From: CAWDMC01 sp963803295
GTDB lineage: Bacteria; Acidobacteriota; Terriglobia; UBA7540
NCBI GenBank assembly: GCA_963803295.1
Contig: CAWDMC010000010.1
Location: 248,001 to 312,000 of the forward strand
Length of the DNA stretch: 64,000 bases
Direction of reading: 5' to 3'
The notes beneath the pieces were generated by a model. The model worked only from the letters and a program-made list of their open reading frames with translations. It made no database searches and was not told the DNA's origin. The first letter of the stretch is position 1. Every line of letters begins with the position of its first letter. Both the position numbers and the translations under genes were made by a program. Shown piece by piece: positions 20,564 through 30,806 of the stretch.

Positions 20564-22821
20564 CTACACCTTTACGATCACCGCGCACGTACTTGGTGCC
20601 AGTTGAATCTTGACCGGTAGCTTTGCCCTTTCATCTGCTTGAAACGGCATCAGAACCTCGACGCTTCGACCTTCTCCACCGGGCCAAGACACCTCCGCTG
20701 TAGCCTCCTCGTTCCCGTAATTCACCACCACGCAACCCTTCCCAGACTTTTCCATTCCTTCGAATACTGAGTACCTTACGTGCTGGCCAGCTTTTACCTC
20801 CGCACCTACCGTGTCGCAGAAGCGTCCCAGGAAGAGCAAATCCTTGTGCCTGCCGCGAATACGGATCAATTCTTGGACATATCTGGAGAGAGGCCGCGTC
20901 AGCGGTTCATCCATAGAATCGTTATAGTGTCGGGGCTGGATCGCCCAGACCAAACCGTACCGCATCCCGTTATTTACGATGTTGAAATCGCCGGGACTCT
21001 CTGCGCAAATTGTCGATGTCCACTCGGGAAATGCGTATCGAAGCGCTGGCGATGGCATGTCAATGGAATTCATGCGGACGTAGGAGACGTCCACGTAGGG
21101 AAAGGAACGATCCCAGAATATCTCTGAGGCCAGTCCGAAATCCGGGTTAATATCTCTCATACTCGTGACCATTTCTTTTAAGGTCAACAGTAGTTCTTCG
21201 GTAAAGGAGCGATCGGGTGGGACGGTGAGAAGCGGGTTGAAGTCCAATGTACCCAAGGCATTAGTCTTATCAAGCTGGAAGCCGTCGGCTCCGTCTTTCA
21301 CGATCTGAACGAACTGGTTAATCAGGGAAGTTCGAAACTCCTGATGCGCCGGGCTGATCAGGGTCATGTTGCTGCGGACTAACCCCATTCTCCCGCTGAT
21401 CGTTCCTTCACCCCAACCAAAGGCAGGAAAGTCCGGCGCCCATCGTCCCATTACCGTAAAACGGTCGAGATTACCCTTAAACTCCGGGTCGCCGTGTCGG
21501 CGACTTGAATATTTGCAAAGGCAAGTGGATGGACACCTTGCTTCTTGATTTCTCTAAAAGCGTCTCGAAACTCCTCAGCGGTTCCTAATCGTGGGTCAGG
21601 AGTGTATTGGGGGTATCCTCGATCGATGCCACCAACGTTCCACCCGATAATCTCAAATGTGCTGACACCATACTTTTTGGCGTCCGCCGCCAGCTTGGGC
21701 AGGTCTTTGAACCTGTAGAGGACGACATCCTCCGGGTTCGAGATAATAACCGACTGCCAGGCCATCTCCTTCCGAAGCCAGTTGGGGGGACGCCGTACGT
21801 CGAAGTGTTGATCGAACCATTGGCGGTATAAATCGCAGCCATCGTGCCACTCCCCACGGTGGAGTTGGAGAGCCATAGGACCGGAATGGAACGTGCCCTG
21901 TTTCGTGTAAGGGAAGAAAAGCCAGCCCATGGTCAATCCCAGCGGCTCGCTTGCGGGCAACTCCGCCAAGTCAGGCCAGTTGTCACCCTCGACTGCTCCC
22001 TTGGTGAATGGCCGAAGTTCCATTTGTAACGCGGAAAGGCGAGATACTGGATCGTGGTTGGCGTAGTAGAGGCCTAAGCCGGTCTTCCGGTTATAGAATT
22101 CCGTCCACCCCATCTGCATGGCGCCAGGGTAGGTAAAGCCCGTCGCGTCATAACGAGTTCCCAGTCCTAATTCGTAGCCATGGAAATTATTGAAAATTGC
22201 CGGAGCAAGATTGCCATACGGAGTGCCTTCTGCCAGGCCCGGCACCAGAGAATCGGTATCAAGGCGATTACCCAATCCCCGCAGTCCGCCGACAATAGCG
22301 TAGTAGACCTCGGCCAGAGGCAGATCGCTGGAATTCTCAACCTCAATCGAAAACTCGAGGCGTCTATCGACTGCACGAATGTTGTACCTGACTTTTGCGT
22401 TGACCACCTCGCGTACGTTGCGAAGTGAATCGTAATGGCAGGTCACCCCGTCGGAACGTTCTTCAATGCGGCTCACCTGTTGCTCGCTGCTGAGGAAGTA
22501 GTTTGCTTCGTACTGCGGGCGGGGTAGGAGCAACCGGAAGTTCTCACCCAAGCGCGGTTCCTGGATGATCTCAGTCTCAGGCTCCTTCCATCTGATCCCA
22601 ACCAGATTGCCCGTCTTAGGCTCCAGCCGAAGAGTGCAAACCGGGGTTTCAATCGTCCCTGGGCTCCCACCTGAGGGATTAGCATTAGCACTATCCGGTT
22701 GGGCGTTGGATGCAGTCCCTGGATAGGCCGCGAATAGCCCAGCCGACATCTCAAGAAACGTTCTGCGACTCACAGCTTTTGAACGCGCTCGAATGGTCAC
22801 GTCGTCGCATGGATTGCTCAT
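20564..22821 (-). pseudogene. Tat-exported glycosidase-like protein (DUF6259-like), one frameshift
   Basis: Third copy of the family found intact at 36608-38899 and 41132-43387. The N-terminal part starts at ATG 22821 with AGGAGAAG and a twin-arginine signal (SRRTFLEMSAG). Alignment by eye to the intact copies is continuous to ADTA, then the frame changes at a CCC run (21486-21488 on the + strand). The proper continuation PEFKGNLDRFTVMGRW lies one frame away; one added base gives 752 codons, matching the 751-residue paralogue. Candidate active-site motifs FQLDK and ASEIFWDR are in the downstream half. Either a recent pseudogene or a consensus error. Confidence 0.82.
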
Positions 22822-23028
22822 GAATTGGCTTCTCCTGTGCTCGGACTGGTTATTGGGTCAGACCCAACCGGGCCTTACCCTACTAGTCACCATACTAACC
22901 AGCACTCCACTTTCCCTACTCGAAGCCTGCTTGAAAGCCCTTACGTTCAACTTCTGGCTGAACCTGTCCAAGAACTGTCCTGGAGAGCCATGAGTCTCCG
23001 CACGTGAGACCTCACAACTTGCGCGTGC

Positions 23029-23832
23029 TTACCCCACCGCAGGTTCGGTCTGAGAGACGATGACAACCTCCACGCCCTGAGCGCGGATTTCGTTTAGAAT
23101 TGGAGCATTGTCGTCATACTCGTCGGTGATCAGCAAATCGATCTCATCCAGACCACACACCCGGGTCATGGCACGGCGTCCAATCTTGCTGTGATCGGCC
23201 AGAACGCCGACTTTCTCGCTGTTTCGAATCACTTGGATCTTGGACTGAATGCTTAAGTAGTTATTGTTGCTTACTCCATCTTCGGCCACACCATCGACGC
23301 CCAGGAATGCCCATTGAGCATGCATTCGTGAGAGACTCTCCTGGGTGCTGGCGCCCAGCGAAATTCCTAGATCCGGATGGTAGACGCCGCCGATCACAAC
23401 CATCTCGAGCGCTGGGAGTTCCCGCTTGCGTTTCGATAGCGCGAGGATCAGCGGAATAGATGTTGTCACGACAGTCAGAGGAAAGTCCGGCATGTAGGTT
23501 GCCAAATGACATATGGTCGTTCCGCCATCCGCGATCAGAACATCGCGCTCTCGCAGCAATTGGGCGGCCCTCCGCGCGATGGCGTCCTTTTCCCGGGCGA
23601 AGTTAACTTGGCGCTGATCGAACGGGAAGACCGGTGCCAAGCGCCCTTCGCACTTCCTGATGCCCCCACGCGTCCGCTCAACGAGGTTTTGTGAGGCCAG
23701 TGTCAGAAAATCACGCCAAACAGTCGACCGACTAGCCTGTAGCCATTGAACGGCTTCCCCCAACCCCAGGTAGTCATGATCTTCCAGGTAGGCAAGGATC
23801 TGAGTATGTCGCGCGGTCTGCATGACATTCAT
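23029..23832 (-). CDS. DeoR-family transcriptional regulator
   Basis: 267 residues: N-terminal winged helix-turn-helix (recognition region LQASRSTVWRDFLTL, residues about 32-46), then the DeoR C-terminal sensor domain of the phosphosugar-isomerase fold, with its characteristic DGGTTICHLA and late DHSKIGRRA segments. Such proteins usually repress sugar or sugar-acid catabolic genes and are released by a phosphorylated intermediate, which the DUF1537 kinase of this locus could supply. It is divergent from the TonB transporter; the shared 478-base region holds palindromes and a three-copy direct repeat that are candidate operators. Confidence 0.9.
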   Translation of the reverse strand: MNVMQTARHTQILAYLEDHDYLGLGEAVQWLQASRSTVWRDFLTLASQNLVERTRGGIRKCEGRLAPVFPFDQRQVNFAREKDAIARRAAQLLRERDVLIADGGTTICHLATYMPDFPLTVVTTSIPLILALSKRKRELPALEMVVIGGVYHPDLGISLGASTQESLSRMHAQWAFLGVDGVAEDGVSNNNYLSIQSKIQVIRNSEKVGVLADHSKIGRRAMTRVCGLDEIDLLITDEYDDNAPILNEIRAQGVEVVIVSQTEPAVG

Positions 23833-23978
23833 TACCTCGATGAACGAAAACCGGTCTCAATGGTCATTTTCAAAAGCCCTGCGTAATTGTTGTGCCATTT
23901 CGCGTCATGAACAAGCACATCTTATTTCATATCGATCCAGAAAATGGGATCACCGATGGTACCTAGCTGCCAACGACT

Positions 23979-23998
23979 TTGGGTAACGCCTTACCCAA
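23979..23998. promoter_or_regulatory. candidate operator palindrome A
   Basis: Perfect 8-base inverted repeat TTGGGTAA / TTACCCAA with a 4-base CGCC spacer, in the divergent region between the DeoR-like gene and the TonB transporter. Its dyad symmetry fits a dimeric regulator. Confidence 0.5.
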
Positions 23999-24062
23999 TA
24001 ATTGGTTGCGAGGAAAATGATCGTTTTTTTCATCGAGTGGGGGTCGGTCTTCTTAAAACTCA

Positions 24063-24080
24063 AATAATTATCCAATTATT
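24063..24080. promoter_or_regulatory. candidate operator palindrome B
   Basis: Perfect 7-base inverted repeat AATAATT / AATTATT with a 4-base ATCC spacer, in a notably AT-rich stretch. The spacing is the same as in palindrome A, but the sequence differs. Confidence 0.4.
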
Positions 24081-24170
24081 AATATAAAGACATTATAGAC
24101 CGGGATCAAGGCAATTACAATCCTCCAAGGGATAGGGCCTTACACCGTTCAAAATATATTAATTTTTTTG

Positions 24171-24200
24171 TTGACAGAGGCCCACCACCATGTCTATAAG
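24171..24200 (+). promoter_or_regulatory. sigma70-type promoter of the TonB transporter operon
   Basis: TTGACA at 24171-24176 (exact consensus), an 18-base spacer, then TATAAG at 24195-24200. An AT-rich UP-like stretch lies just upstream. Transcription should start near 24207, inside the TGTGTCA direct repeats. Confidence 0.7.
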
Positions 24201-24205
24201 TAGCG

Positions 24206-24239
24206 TGTGTCATTATGTGTCAAACGAAATGTGTCAAAC
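24206..24239 (+). promoter_or_regulatory. three direct repeats TGTGTCA(AAC), candidate repressor site
   Basis: TGTGTCA at 24206-24212, TGTGTCAAAC at 24216-24225 and TGTGTCAAAC at 24230-24239 overlap the predicted transcription start. The position is ideal for repression of the transporter operon, and the divergent DeoR-family gene is the obvious candidate binder. The spacing is uneven (10 then 14 bases). Confidence 0.55.
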
Positions 24240-24310
24240 AATTTGAAAATTCTGCTGAATGGGTCGTAGTCCGCACACCAAAGGACGTCGGCCTAAGAGG
24301 GGGGCAAGAG

Positions 24311-27300
24311 ATGAGAGGCGTGAAGATTGGTTTTCTGTTCATGTTAACGGCGCTCATTTGTGCAGGGTTGCCACTCCGTGCGCAGCAGAACGTCGGAAGA
24401 ATCTTGGGTTCAGTCACGGATCCCTCCGGGGCGATTGTGCCTGGGGCCCAAGTTGAACTCGCTAACACCGCGACCGGCATTAAGCAGGAAATGTCGACGA
24501 ACGCGAGCGGAGCCTACAACTTCAATGAGTTGCCCATCGGTACCTACAGCGTGAGAGTGGCTGCCACCGGCTTCCAGACTTATGAGCAGTCGAACATCGT
24601 GGTGATTTCCGGGCAAGCATCAACCATCGACGTAAAGCTCGTGGTGGGATCGTCAACGCAGACGGTAACGGTGACCTCTGCCGCACCAGCGATGGATGTT
24701 TCGACCTCTAACGTCGCGACCGGCAGCACCAACCGGGAAATCCAAGCCCTGCCGATCACCCTTTACGGCAACTCGTCCCGATCGGCTATATCTATTGCGA
24801 AAACCTACAACGGGGTCAGCTATGACCCGATTGAATCCGGCGGCCAGGAGTTCATGGTGTTGGGCCGGGCCACCATCAACGGAATCACGCCAGGCCAGTG
24901 GGCCTACAATATCGACGGCATTCCGGGATCCGTACAATCTGGAGAACGCGAGCACGACATGCAAGCACCGACGCCGGACATGGTTGACGAGGTGCGCGTA
25001 ACCAACAACACCGATGTTTCGGAGCCGTTTTCTCCTGGGACGACGGTTGACCTCACCATGAAGTCAGGCACCAACCAGTTGCACGGCTCCTTTTATGAAT
25101 ACCTGCGCAATCAGAAGTTCGATTCTCGCGATACCTTTCTTCCGGACGTCCCCCAGGACCAGCAAAACAATTTTGGCTTCTCCATTGGCGGTCCAGTGGT
25201 CATTCCCCATCTTTACAATGGAAGGAACAAGACATTTTTCTTTGTGAGCTGGGATTTCTATCGGTTCCGCAGCACGTTTGCGGGCTCTGGGGGCGAGGAA
25301 GCAACCACCGCTAGCGTCGCCACGCAGGCCATGCGTAACGGGGATTTCAGCGAGCTTCTCGGTCCGGCAATTCCCGGCGTAACCGACGCCTCTGGGCAAC
25401 CAGTTTTTCAAGGTGAGATCTTTGACCCCGCGACCACGAGGCCTGGGCCGGGCGGGGGATTTGTACGCGACCCCTTCAGGTTTGGCGGAGTTCTCAACGC
25501 CATCGATCCGACCAGGCTGAGTGCAATTTCCGCACAAGTCATAGCGCAGGAAGCGCTGCCCAACTTGCCAGGGGTGGCGAACAATTGGATTGGTCCCAAT
25601 GCCGAAATCCGCGTGGACAAGGACCAGCTTGCCCTGAAGTTCGACGAGTTGATCAACGACAAGAATCGCGTGACCTTTACCTGGGACAAGCTTACACCCT
25701 TTACAACGGGCATAGGCCAGACGCAGGGCGTGAACACCGGCTACTCCGGCCATTCATTTCTTGACGGCGGGTTCGGATACCTGCCGCCCACGTTAGGGGA
25801 GTCGGCGGGTTTCATCGACGACCGCGATCAGTACCGGATGCGAATGGATTATGTCTGGACGGTGAGACCTAACCTTCTCATGAGTTTCCGCGCCGCGGTG
25901 ATTGCGAATCCGCGCCGGGGCGTTCCCTGGTTTCCCCTTACCGGCAAATCCGCAACATTTGGCCGCGACATTGGACTCAGGGGAATGGGGAGTCCGCGCC
26001 ACCCTTACGTAAATATCGCGGGTTTTAGCAGTCTGGGGAGTTTCTTCAACAACGGCAGGTGGCCCACTTCATCCGTTCCTGTTGACCTGGATTTTGCCTG
26101 GAGTAAAGGGCAGCACAACATAAAATTCGGTGCCAATTACGAACTCGACCATTCCATCCTGGTTGGCGGAGAGAACGGGTCCTGGGGAACTTTCGGTTTC
26201 GGTCCTAACGAAACTGGGTTACCTGGAGTCTCGACCACCGGTGCCGGTATTGCGAGCATGATGTTAGGAGAAGTTAATAGTGCGTCGGTTGGTAGCCCCG
26301 GTCTAAGCGTCTACGGCATCAGTGGTGCATGGGCCTTCTATGGGCAAGATTCGTGGCGCGCGACGTCCAAACTCACCTTAACTGGGGGTGTGCGTTGGGA
26401 CTACTTCACCCCGGGTTACGACCACCACAACTCAATCGGAAGTTTTGATCCGACCATCCCCAATCCAGGAGCTGGTGGGATACTAGGAGCGATTGCCTTC
26501 TATGGTAACGGGCCGGGACGTAACGGGCTGAAGACGCTTCAAAAGCCGTACTACGGCGCGTGGGGGGGGCAACTCGGCATCGCCTATCAATTAAATCCCA
26601 AGACGGTATTGCGTGCGAACTACGGTGTCGGCTACGGGGCCGCGTGGGGCAAATTCGCGGGTATCGGCGGAGTCGGGTATCCGACATATGGTGTATCGGC
26701 TTCCCTTACTGCTAGCAGCGTCAATAATGGAGTGACACCCGCCTACAATTGGGCGGATCCGTTCCCCTTGAGCGGGAGCTTCCCGCATTTGCCGGTTATC
26801 GATCCAACGTTGCAGAACGGAAGTGGCATCAATTTCGTCGACCGGAATCAGAATCGGCCGCCCATGTACGAGACCCCCAGCTTGCAAGTGGAAAGAGAAT
26901 TACCGGGCGATTTTGTCGTTTCGGTGGGGTACACAGGCACGTTCCTGCATCACGGCTACACTGGTCTCGACAACCTTAATCAACTCCCGCTTTCCGCCTA
27001 TTCACAGTACGGTTCGCTGTTGACAGGCACGCCGCAGGCCGCAGGGATTCCCCTACCCTACCCCGGCTTTACCGGAAGCGCTGGGCAGGCTCTGCTGCGC
27101 TATCCGCAATACACCAGCGTTTCGGTTTTGCAAGCTGGAGACGGCGACTCGGCTTACAACGCATTACAGCTCAAGGTCCAGAAACGTGTGGGACATGGCC
27201 TCACATTTTTGACTGCCTTCACGGCATCGAAGATGACTACCAACTTTGGCAATTCGAACGTGCAAAGTACTTACATGAAGAACACGGCCAAGGCCCTTTA

Positions 27301-27871
27301 CTCCCAGGATGAACCGAAGATCCTCGCTGTGAGCTGGACCTACGATCTGCCGTTCGGGCGGGGTAAGCGTTTCCTCAACGCTGGCGGTCCCTTGAATACG
27401 GTCTTTGGAGACTGGAAGTTTTCTGCTATCCAGAACTATTGGAGTGGGAGGCCCATCAACGTTAGTTCGGAGGCGAGCATCCCGTTCGCCTTTTCGGTGT
27501 GGCCGGTCAGCGTACCTGGCGTTTCTCCCAGGGGCACATCTTGCTCTAACTACAACTGGGGTGATCCCAGCAGCAGTATCCTGAATCGCGCCGCCTTTGC
27601 GACGCCTGCCGCGTTTACCTTTGGTAACGTCCACACGCTTCCGAACGTGAGAACCTGTGGATACGCGGAAGAGGATTTTGGCCTGAACAAGGACTTTAAG
27701 TTGACCGAGCACAAGACGCTTCGCATTGGCACCTTCTGGCAGAACGCGTTTAATCGCGTGGATTTTCAGGGCGTAACCTTCAATGCCGATATCAACAGCG
27801 CCAGTTTCGGAAGATACGGCGACGCCTATCCGGGAAGGAAGATTCAGTTTTACATGCGATTTGAATACTGA
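24311..27871 (+). CDS. Oar-like TonB-dependent outer-membrane transporter
   Basis: 1186 residues. Signal peptide (core FLFMLTALICAGLPLRAQ), a carboxypeptidase-regulatory-like beta domain (about residues 25-110, GRILGSVTDPSGAIVPGAQV), a plug region, and a large beta-barrel ending in a terminal aromatic residue (FYMRFEY). This build is the abundant acidobacterial Oar-like type, thought to import large or complexed substrates. The frame is open from 24215, but the ATG at 24311, after a G-rich ribosome-binding site (AGAGGGGGG), gives the proper signal peptide. Driven by the promoter at 24171-24200, it is the first gene of the rightward arm and no SusD gene follows it. Confidence 0.9.
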   Translation: MRGVKIGFLFMLTALICAGLPLRAQQNVGRILGSVTDPSGAIVPGAQVELANTATGIKQEMSTNASGAYNFNELPIGTYSVRVAATGFQTYEQSNIVVISGQASTIDVKLVVGSSTQTVTVTSAAPAMDVSTSNVATGSTNREIQALPITLYGNSSRSAISIAKTYNGVSYDPIESGGQEFMVLGRATINGITPGQWAYNIDGIPGSVQSGEREHDMQAPTPDMVDEVRVTNNTDVSEPFSPGTTVDLTMKSGTNQLHGSFYEYLRNQKFDSRDTFLPDVPQDQQNNFGFSIGGPVVIPHLYNGRNKTFFFVSWDFYRFRSTFAGSGGEEATTASVATQAMRNGDFSELLGPAIPGVTDASGQPVFQGEIFDPATTRPGPGGGFVRDPFRFGGVLNAIDPTRLSAISAQVIAQEALPNLPGVANNWIGPNAEIRVDKDQLALKFDELINDKNRVTFTWDKLTPFTTGIGQTQGVNTGYSGHSFLDGGFGYLPPTLGESAGFIDDRDQYRMRMDYVWTVRPNLLMSFRAAVIANPRRGVPWFPLTGKSATFGRDIGLRGMGSPRHPYVNIAGFSSLGSFFNNGRWPTSSVPVDLDFAWSKGQHNIKFGANYELDHSILVGGENGSWGTFGFGPNETGLPGVSTTGAGIASMMLGEVNSASVGSPGLSVYGISGAWAFYGQDSWRATSKLTLTGGVRWDYFTPGYDHHNSIGSFDPTIPNPGAGGILGAIAFYGNGPGRNGLKTLQKPYYGAWGGQLGIAYQLNPKTVLRANYGVGYGAAWGKFAGIGGVGYPTYGVSASLTASSVNNGVTPAYNWADPFPLSGSFPHLPVIDPTLQNGSGINFVDRNQNRPPMYETPSLQVERELPGDFVVSVGYTGTFLHHGYTGLDNLNQLPLSAYSQYGSLLTGTPQAAGIPLPYPGFTGSAGQALLRYPQYTSVSVLQAGDGDSAYNALQLKVQKRVGHGLTFLTAFTASKMTTNFGNSNVQSTYMKNTAKALYSQDEPKILAVSWTYDLPFGRGKRFLNAGGPLNTVFGDWKFSAIQNYWSGRPINVSSEASIPFAFSVWPVSVPGVSPRGTSCSNYNWGDPSSSILNRAAFATPAAFTFGNVHTLPNVRTCGYAEEDFGLNKDFKLTEHKTLRIGTFWQNAFNRVDFQGVTFNADINSASFGRYGDAYPGRKIQFYMRFEY

Positions 27872-28234
27872 TTCCGGGCAAGTGGCTCCGCACCGTTCTT
27901 TCACGGTCCAGCCGAGGTTCTCCCAGGATTACGGAAGGAATCTCGGCTGGATATCTCAGAAAACGGTTGTCGCGCAGATGGCGTGGCCTCACCGGATGTG
28001 AATGTCAGTCAACTCCCCGTTGCGCCGGAACTTGTTCTGACGCCCGGCCCGGTCCTCTCAGACGTTTCTCAGCCAAGACCTTGTTGCCCTCTTCAGACAT
28101 TCTCCCAAGCCGAATCTGCGGTGTCTTAGAGATCTTGATATGGGCCAAACACCTTGTCTCACCGGGAGAACCTGAAGCGCGATCATGGCACCGTCGAGTG
28201 CGGTCAGGGCTGAAGCTTGCTCCAGGAATGCACG
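27872..28234. other. intergenic gap, TonB transporter to TPR gene
   Basis: 363 bases without a credible gene. A 9-base stem CCAGCCGAG / CTCGGCTGG (27908-27916 and 27942-27950) with a 25-base loop lies 37 bases after the transporter stop. It could be a processing or weak termination site, but there is no T run. Confidence 0.45.
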
Positions 28235-30007
28235 ATGAAGGTGTCATGCCCGAGTTCGTCGAATGTCGCACGAGCGAGGAGATGGGATTGGGTCCTCACA
28301 ATTCTTTGCTTGGAAATACCAGGCTTTTTCATCGCCGCCCTTGTGGGGCAGGCGCAGGTGCCTGTGCCGGGCTCGCCGGAGACATCTCGGTCGGTCGGCA
28401 CCGTAGCCTCAGCACCTAAACTCCTGCCGATTCCTCAGCCCGCTCCAAGCACCGACGGCGCAGTCAGGCAGCAGGTTGAAGAGGCTTGGTCGGAGTTCCA
28501 GGCCATTGCCGAAAAAAAAGGTGTCAGTCAGCAAGAGCTCGCTAATGCGTACGGGCACATGGGAATGGTTTACCACGCTTACGGTTTCGTCGAGGCTGCC
28601 ACAGCCTGTTACCAGAACGCTCACGCTTTGTCCCCCCGGGAATTCCGTTGGCCCTATTACTGCGGCAGGCTGCATCAGGACGACGGTGAAAACAAGAATG
28701 CAATCAACTATCTCAAAATAGCTCTGGAACTCCGCCCTGACGATATCGCTGTTCTCATAAACTTGGGACAGGCCTATCAGGCAGACGGTCAATTGGACGC
28801 AGCCAAGGGGCTTTTCGAAAAGGCCGTAGCCATAGATCCATTGCAAGCCGCAGCCCAGGCGGGCGCAGGCGAAATTGCGTTCTCAAAAGGCGACTTCGCC
28901 TCAGCTATTCGTTCTCTGGAGACCGCACTGAAACTCCAACCTGGGGCAACGAACCTCCACTATCCGCTTGCTATGGCTTACCGGAAGACGGGAGATGTCA
29001 CAAATGCCGTCGCTCATCTCGAAAAGAAGGGCTCTGGAAAGCTGACAGTACCTGATCCGCTGATGGACCAACTGATGGAGTTGAAGCGTGGGCAGCGAGC
29101 GCTTTGGGTACAAGGTAATAAAGCATTAGCAGAAGGCCGCCTTGCAGACGCAATTAAGAGCTACGAGCAAATGGTGGCAACTGCTGAGAAAGGAGACCCG
29201 ATACCGCGGATTCATTTAGGAATCGCTATGGCGCAAGCGGGTGACCTGAAAGGTGCCATCGAGCAGTACCAGGAGGTGCTCCGCACGACGCCCGGCAATG
29301 CTATCGCACACTACAACCTGGGCGTATTGTCGCTCGAACTCAAATCCGAGAGCGAGGCCCTAAAACAATTCGATGCCACCGTGGCCCTTGATCCGGGCTT
29401 TAAGTTAGCTCACTTTCAAATGGCGAACGTTTTGATGAGGAGGGGCCGCTTCAAGGAAGCTGCTTCTCATTACCAACGAGCCCTGGAATTGGGTCTTGAT
29501 AACGAGTTTGTGCGCCTGATGAAAGCGATGGCACTAATTCGCACCGGAAATTACGCAGAGGCGAAAACGGAATTGAACAACGATGTCGCGGCTCTGCCGG
29601 AAAGCACTGACCTTGCGCTCGCTCTGGCAAGACTGCTGGCGGCGTGTCCTAATCAGTCGCTGCGGGATGGGTCGCGTGCACTCCGTCTTGTCGAGAAGCT
29701 TCTGAAGTCCAATTCTTCCCCGGAGTTTGAGCTACTTGAAACCTACGGAATGGCCTTGGCATCAGTCGGCAAGTTCAGGGAGGCAGCGAACCTGCAGAGC
29801 CGAATGATCGCCGATTTGGAGAAGATGAAGAGGGCTGAGGTTGCCGCCGAACTCGAGGGTAATCTGGAACGCTACCAGCACGGTCAAGCCTCTGCGCTTC
29901 CTTGGCGAGATGACGATCCGGTTTTTTCTCCCCAGCCGGGCAAGATGGTACTGTTTGTACCCCAGAGGGGTGTTCCCATGGTAAGACGAGCGGCGAGCTC
30001 CCCTTGA
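28235..30007 (+). CDS. exported TPR protein
   Basis: 590 residues: signal or anchor segment (WVLTILCLEIPGFFIAALVG), a proline-rich linker, then TPR repeats (for example ALWVQGNKALAEGRLADAIK) over most of the length. The ATG at 28235 follows CCAGGA; an upstream TTG at 28217 is less likely. Its stop is 17 bases before the ATG of the SDR gene, so it is probably the first gene of the catabolic operon or cotranscribed from the transporter. It sits where a SusD gene would sit in a Bacteroidota locus; SusD itself is a TPR-containing fold, but no direct SusD similarity is visible. Confidence 0.85.
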   Translation: MKVSCPSSSNVARARRWDWVLTILCLEIPGFFIAALVGQAQVPVPGSPETSRSVGTVASAPKLLPIPQPAPSTDGAVRQQVEEAWSEFQAIAEKKGVSQQELANAYGHMGMVYHAYGFVEAATACYQNAHALSPREFRWPYYCGRLHQDDGENKNAINYLKIALELRPDDIAVLINLGQAYQADGQLDAAKGLFEKAVAIDPLQAAAQAGAGEIAFSKGDFASAIRSLETALKLQPGATNLHYPLAMAYRKTGDVTNAVAHLEKKGSGKLTVPDPLMDQLMELKRGQRALWVQGNKALAEGRLADAIKSYEQMVATAEKGDPIPRIHLGIAMAQAGDLKGAIEQYQEVLRTTPGNAIAHYNLGVLSLELKSESEALKQFDATVALDPGFKLAHFQMANVLMRRGRFKEAASHYQRALELGLDNEFVRLMKAMALIRTGNYAEAKTELNNDVAALPESTDLALALARLLAACPNQSLRDGSRALRLVEKLLKSNSSPEFELLETYGMALASVGKFREAANLQSRMIADLEKMKRAEVAAELEGNLERYQHGQASALPWRDDDPVFSPQPGKMVLFVPQRGVPMVRRAASSP

Positions 30008-30024
30008 GCGTCGGGGTAAACGCA

Positions 30025-30804
30025 ATGAAACTCAAAGACCGAGTCGTACTTGTGACCGGAGCGAGCCTTGGGCTGGGCGCCGAGATAGCCACGGAGGCTG
30101 CACGCGAGGGCGCAAATGTAATTATCAACTTCCATTCTCACCGGGCGGCGGCAGAAGAGGTACTTCTTGAGGTCGAGCGCCTGGGGCGCCGTGGGATCGT
30201 CTTCAAGGCCGATGTCGGGATCAAAGCCGAGGTCGAGACGTTGGTGGCTGCGGGGATCGAGGCCTTCGGTAACATCGATGTGCTCGTCAACAATGCGGGA
30301 ATCGCTCTTTGGAAGCCTTTTCTGGAACTCGACGAGAACAACTGGGACCGCACGCTGCAAACCAATCTCAAAAGTGCGTTCCTCTGCTCCCAGGCCGTGG
30401 CACGGCATCTGGTGAGCCAAAAGCGTTCCGGTAGCATTGTTAATATCTCTTCCATTGCGGCTGCGGGTGCCTTGGATTGCCTGGTGCCCTACTGCGCGTC
30501 TAAAGGCGGCATGTTGCTGCTTACCAAGGCCATGGCAACGGAATTGGCTCCGTACGGCATCCGGGTTAATTCTGTGGCCCCCGGTACAATCGATATCGCG
30601 CGTAATCGCGAGACTGATCCCAACTATCCTGACGACTGGATCCCCTACATTCCAATGGGAAGGGTCGGCGTTCCAGCCGATGTGGCGAAGCCTGTGATAT
30701 TCCTTGCTTCGGACGAGGCCGCGTACGTAACCGGCCAGACCTTCTGGGTAGATGGGGGCGAGACCACTTACGTGCCGATGCCTAGGGCTGACTTTGCGAG
30801 GTAG
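30025..30804 (+). CDS. SDR-family NAD(P)-dependent dehydrogenase
   Basis: 259 residues of the classical short-chain dehydrogenase family. Cofactor motif TGASLGLG at the N-terminus, NNAG in the middle, catalytic Ser in ISSIAA and the YxxxK pair in PYCASKGG (Tyr, Lys), ending with GQTFWVDGGET. Glucose dehydrogenase and sugar-acid dehydrogenases share this pattern, so the substrate is not fixed by sequence. As the first enzyme of a kinase/PdxA2/aldolase operon, oxidation of a sugar or tetronate-like acid is the likely role. ATG 30025 with GGGG upstream; the next gene starts two bases after the stop. Confidence 0.88.
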   Translation: MKLKDRVVLVTGASLGLGAEIATEAAREGANVIINFHSHRAAAEEVLLEVERLGRRGIVFKADVGIKAEVETLVAAGIEAFGNIDVLVNNAGIALWKPFLELDENNWDRTLQTNLKSAFLCSQAVARHLVSQKRSGSIVNISSIAAAGALDCLVPYCASKGGMLLLTKAMATELAPYGIRVNSVAPGTIDIARNRETDPNYPDDWIPYIPMGRVGVPADVAKPVIFLASDEAAYVTGQTFWVDGGETTYVPMPRADFAR

Positions 30805-30806
30805 CG

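Noticed and set aside
20564..21451. Independent 295-residue gene starting at ATG 21451
   Set aside because: The ATG is an internal Met in VMGRW of the paralogues; the frame joins the upstream part after one-base correction.
24215..24310. N-terminal extension of the TonB transporter
   Set aside because: Its ATG lies inside the direct repeats close to the predicted transcription start; the signal peptide begins at ATG 24311 behind a ribosome-binding site.
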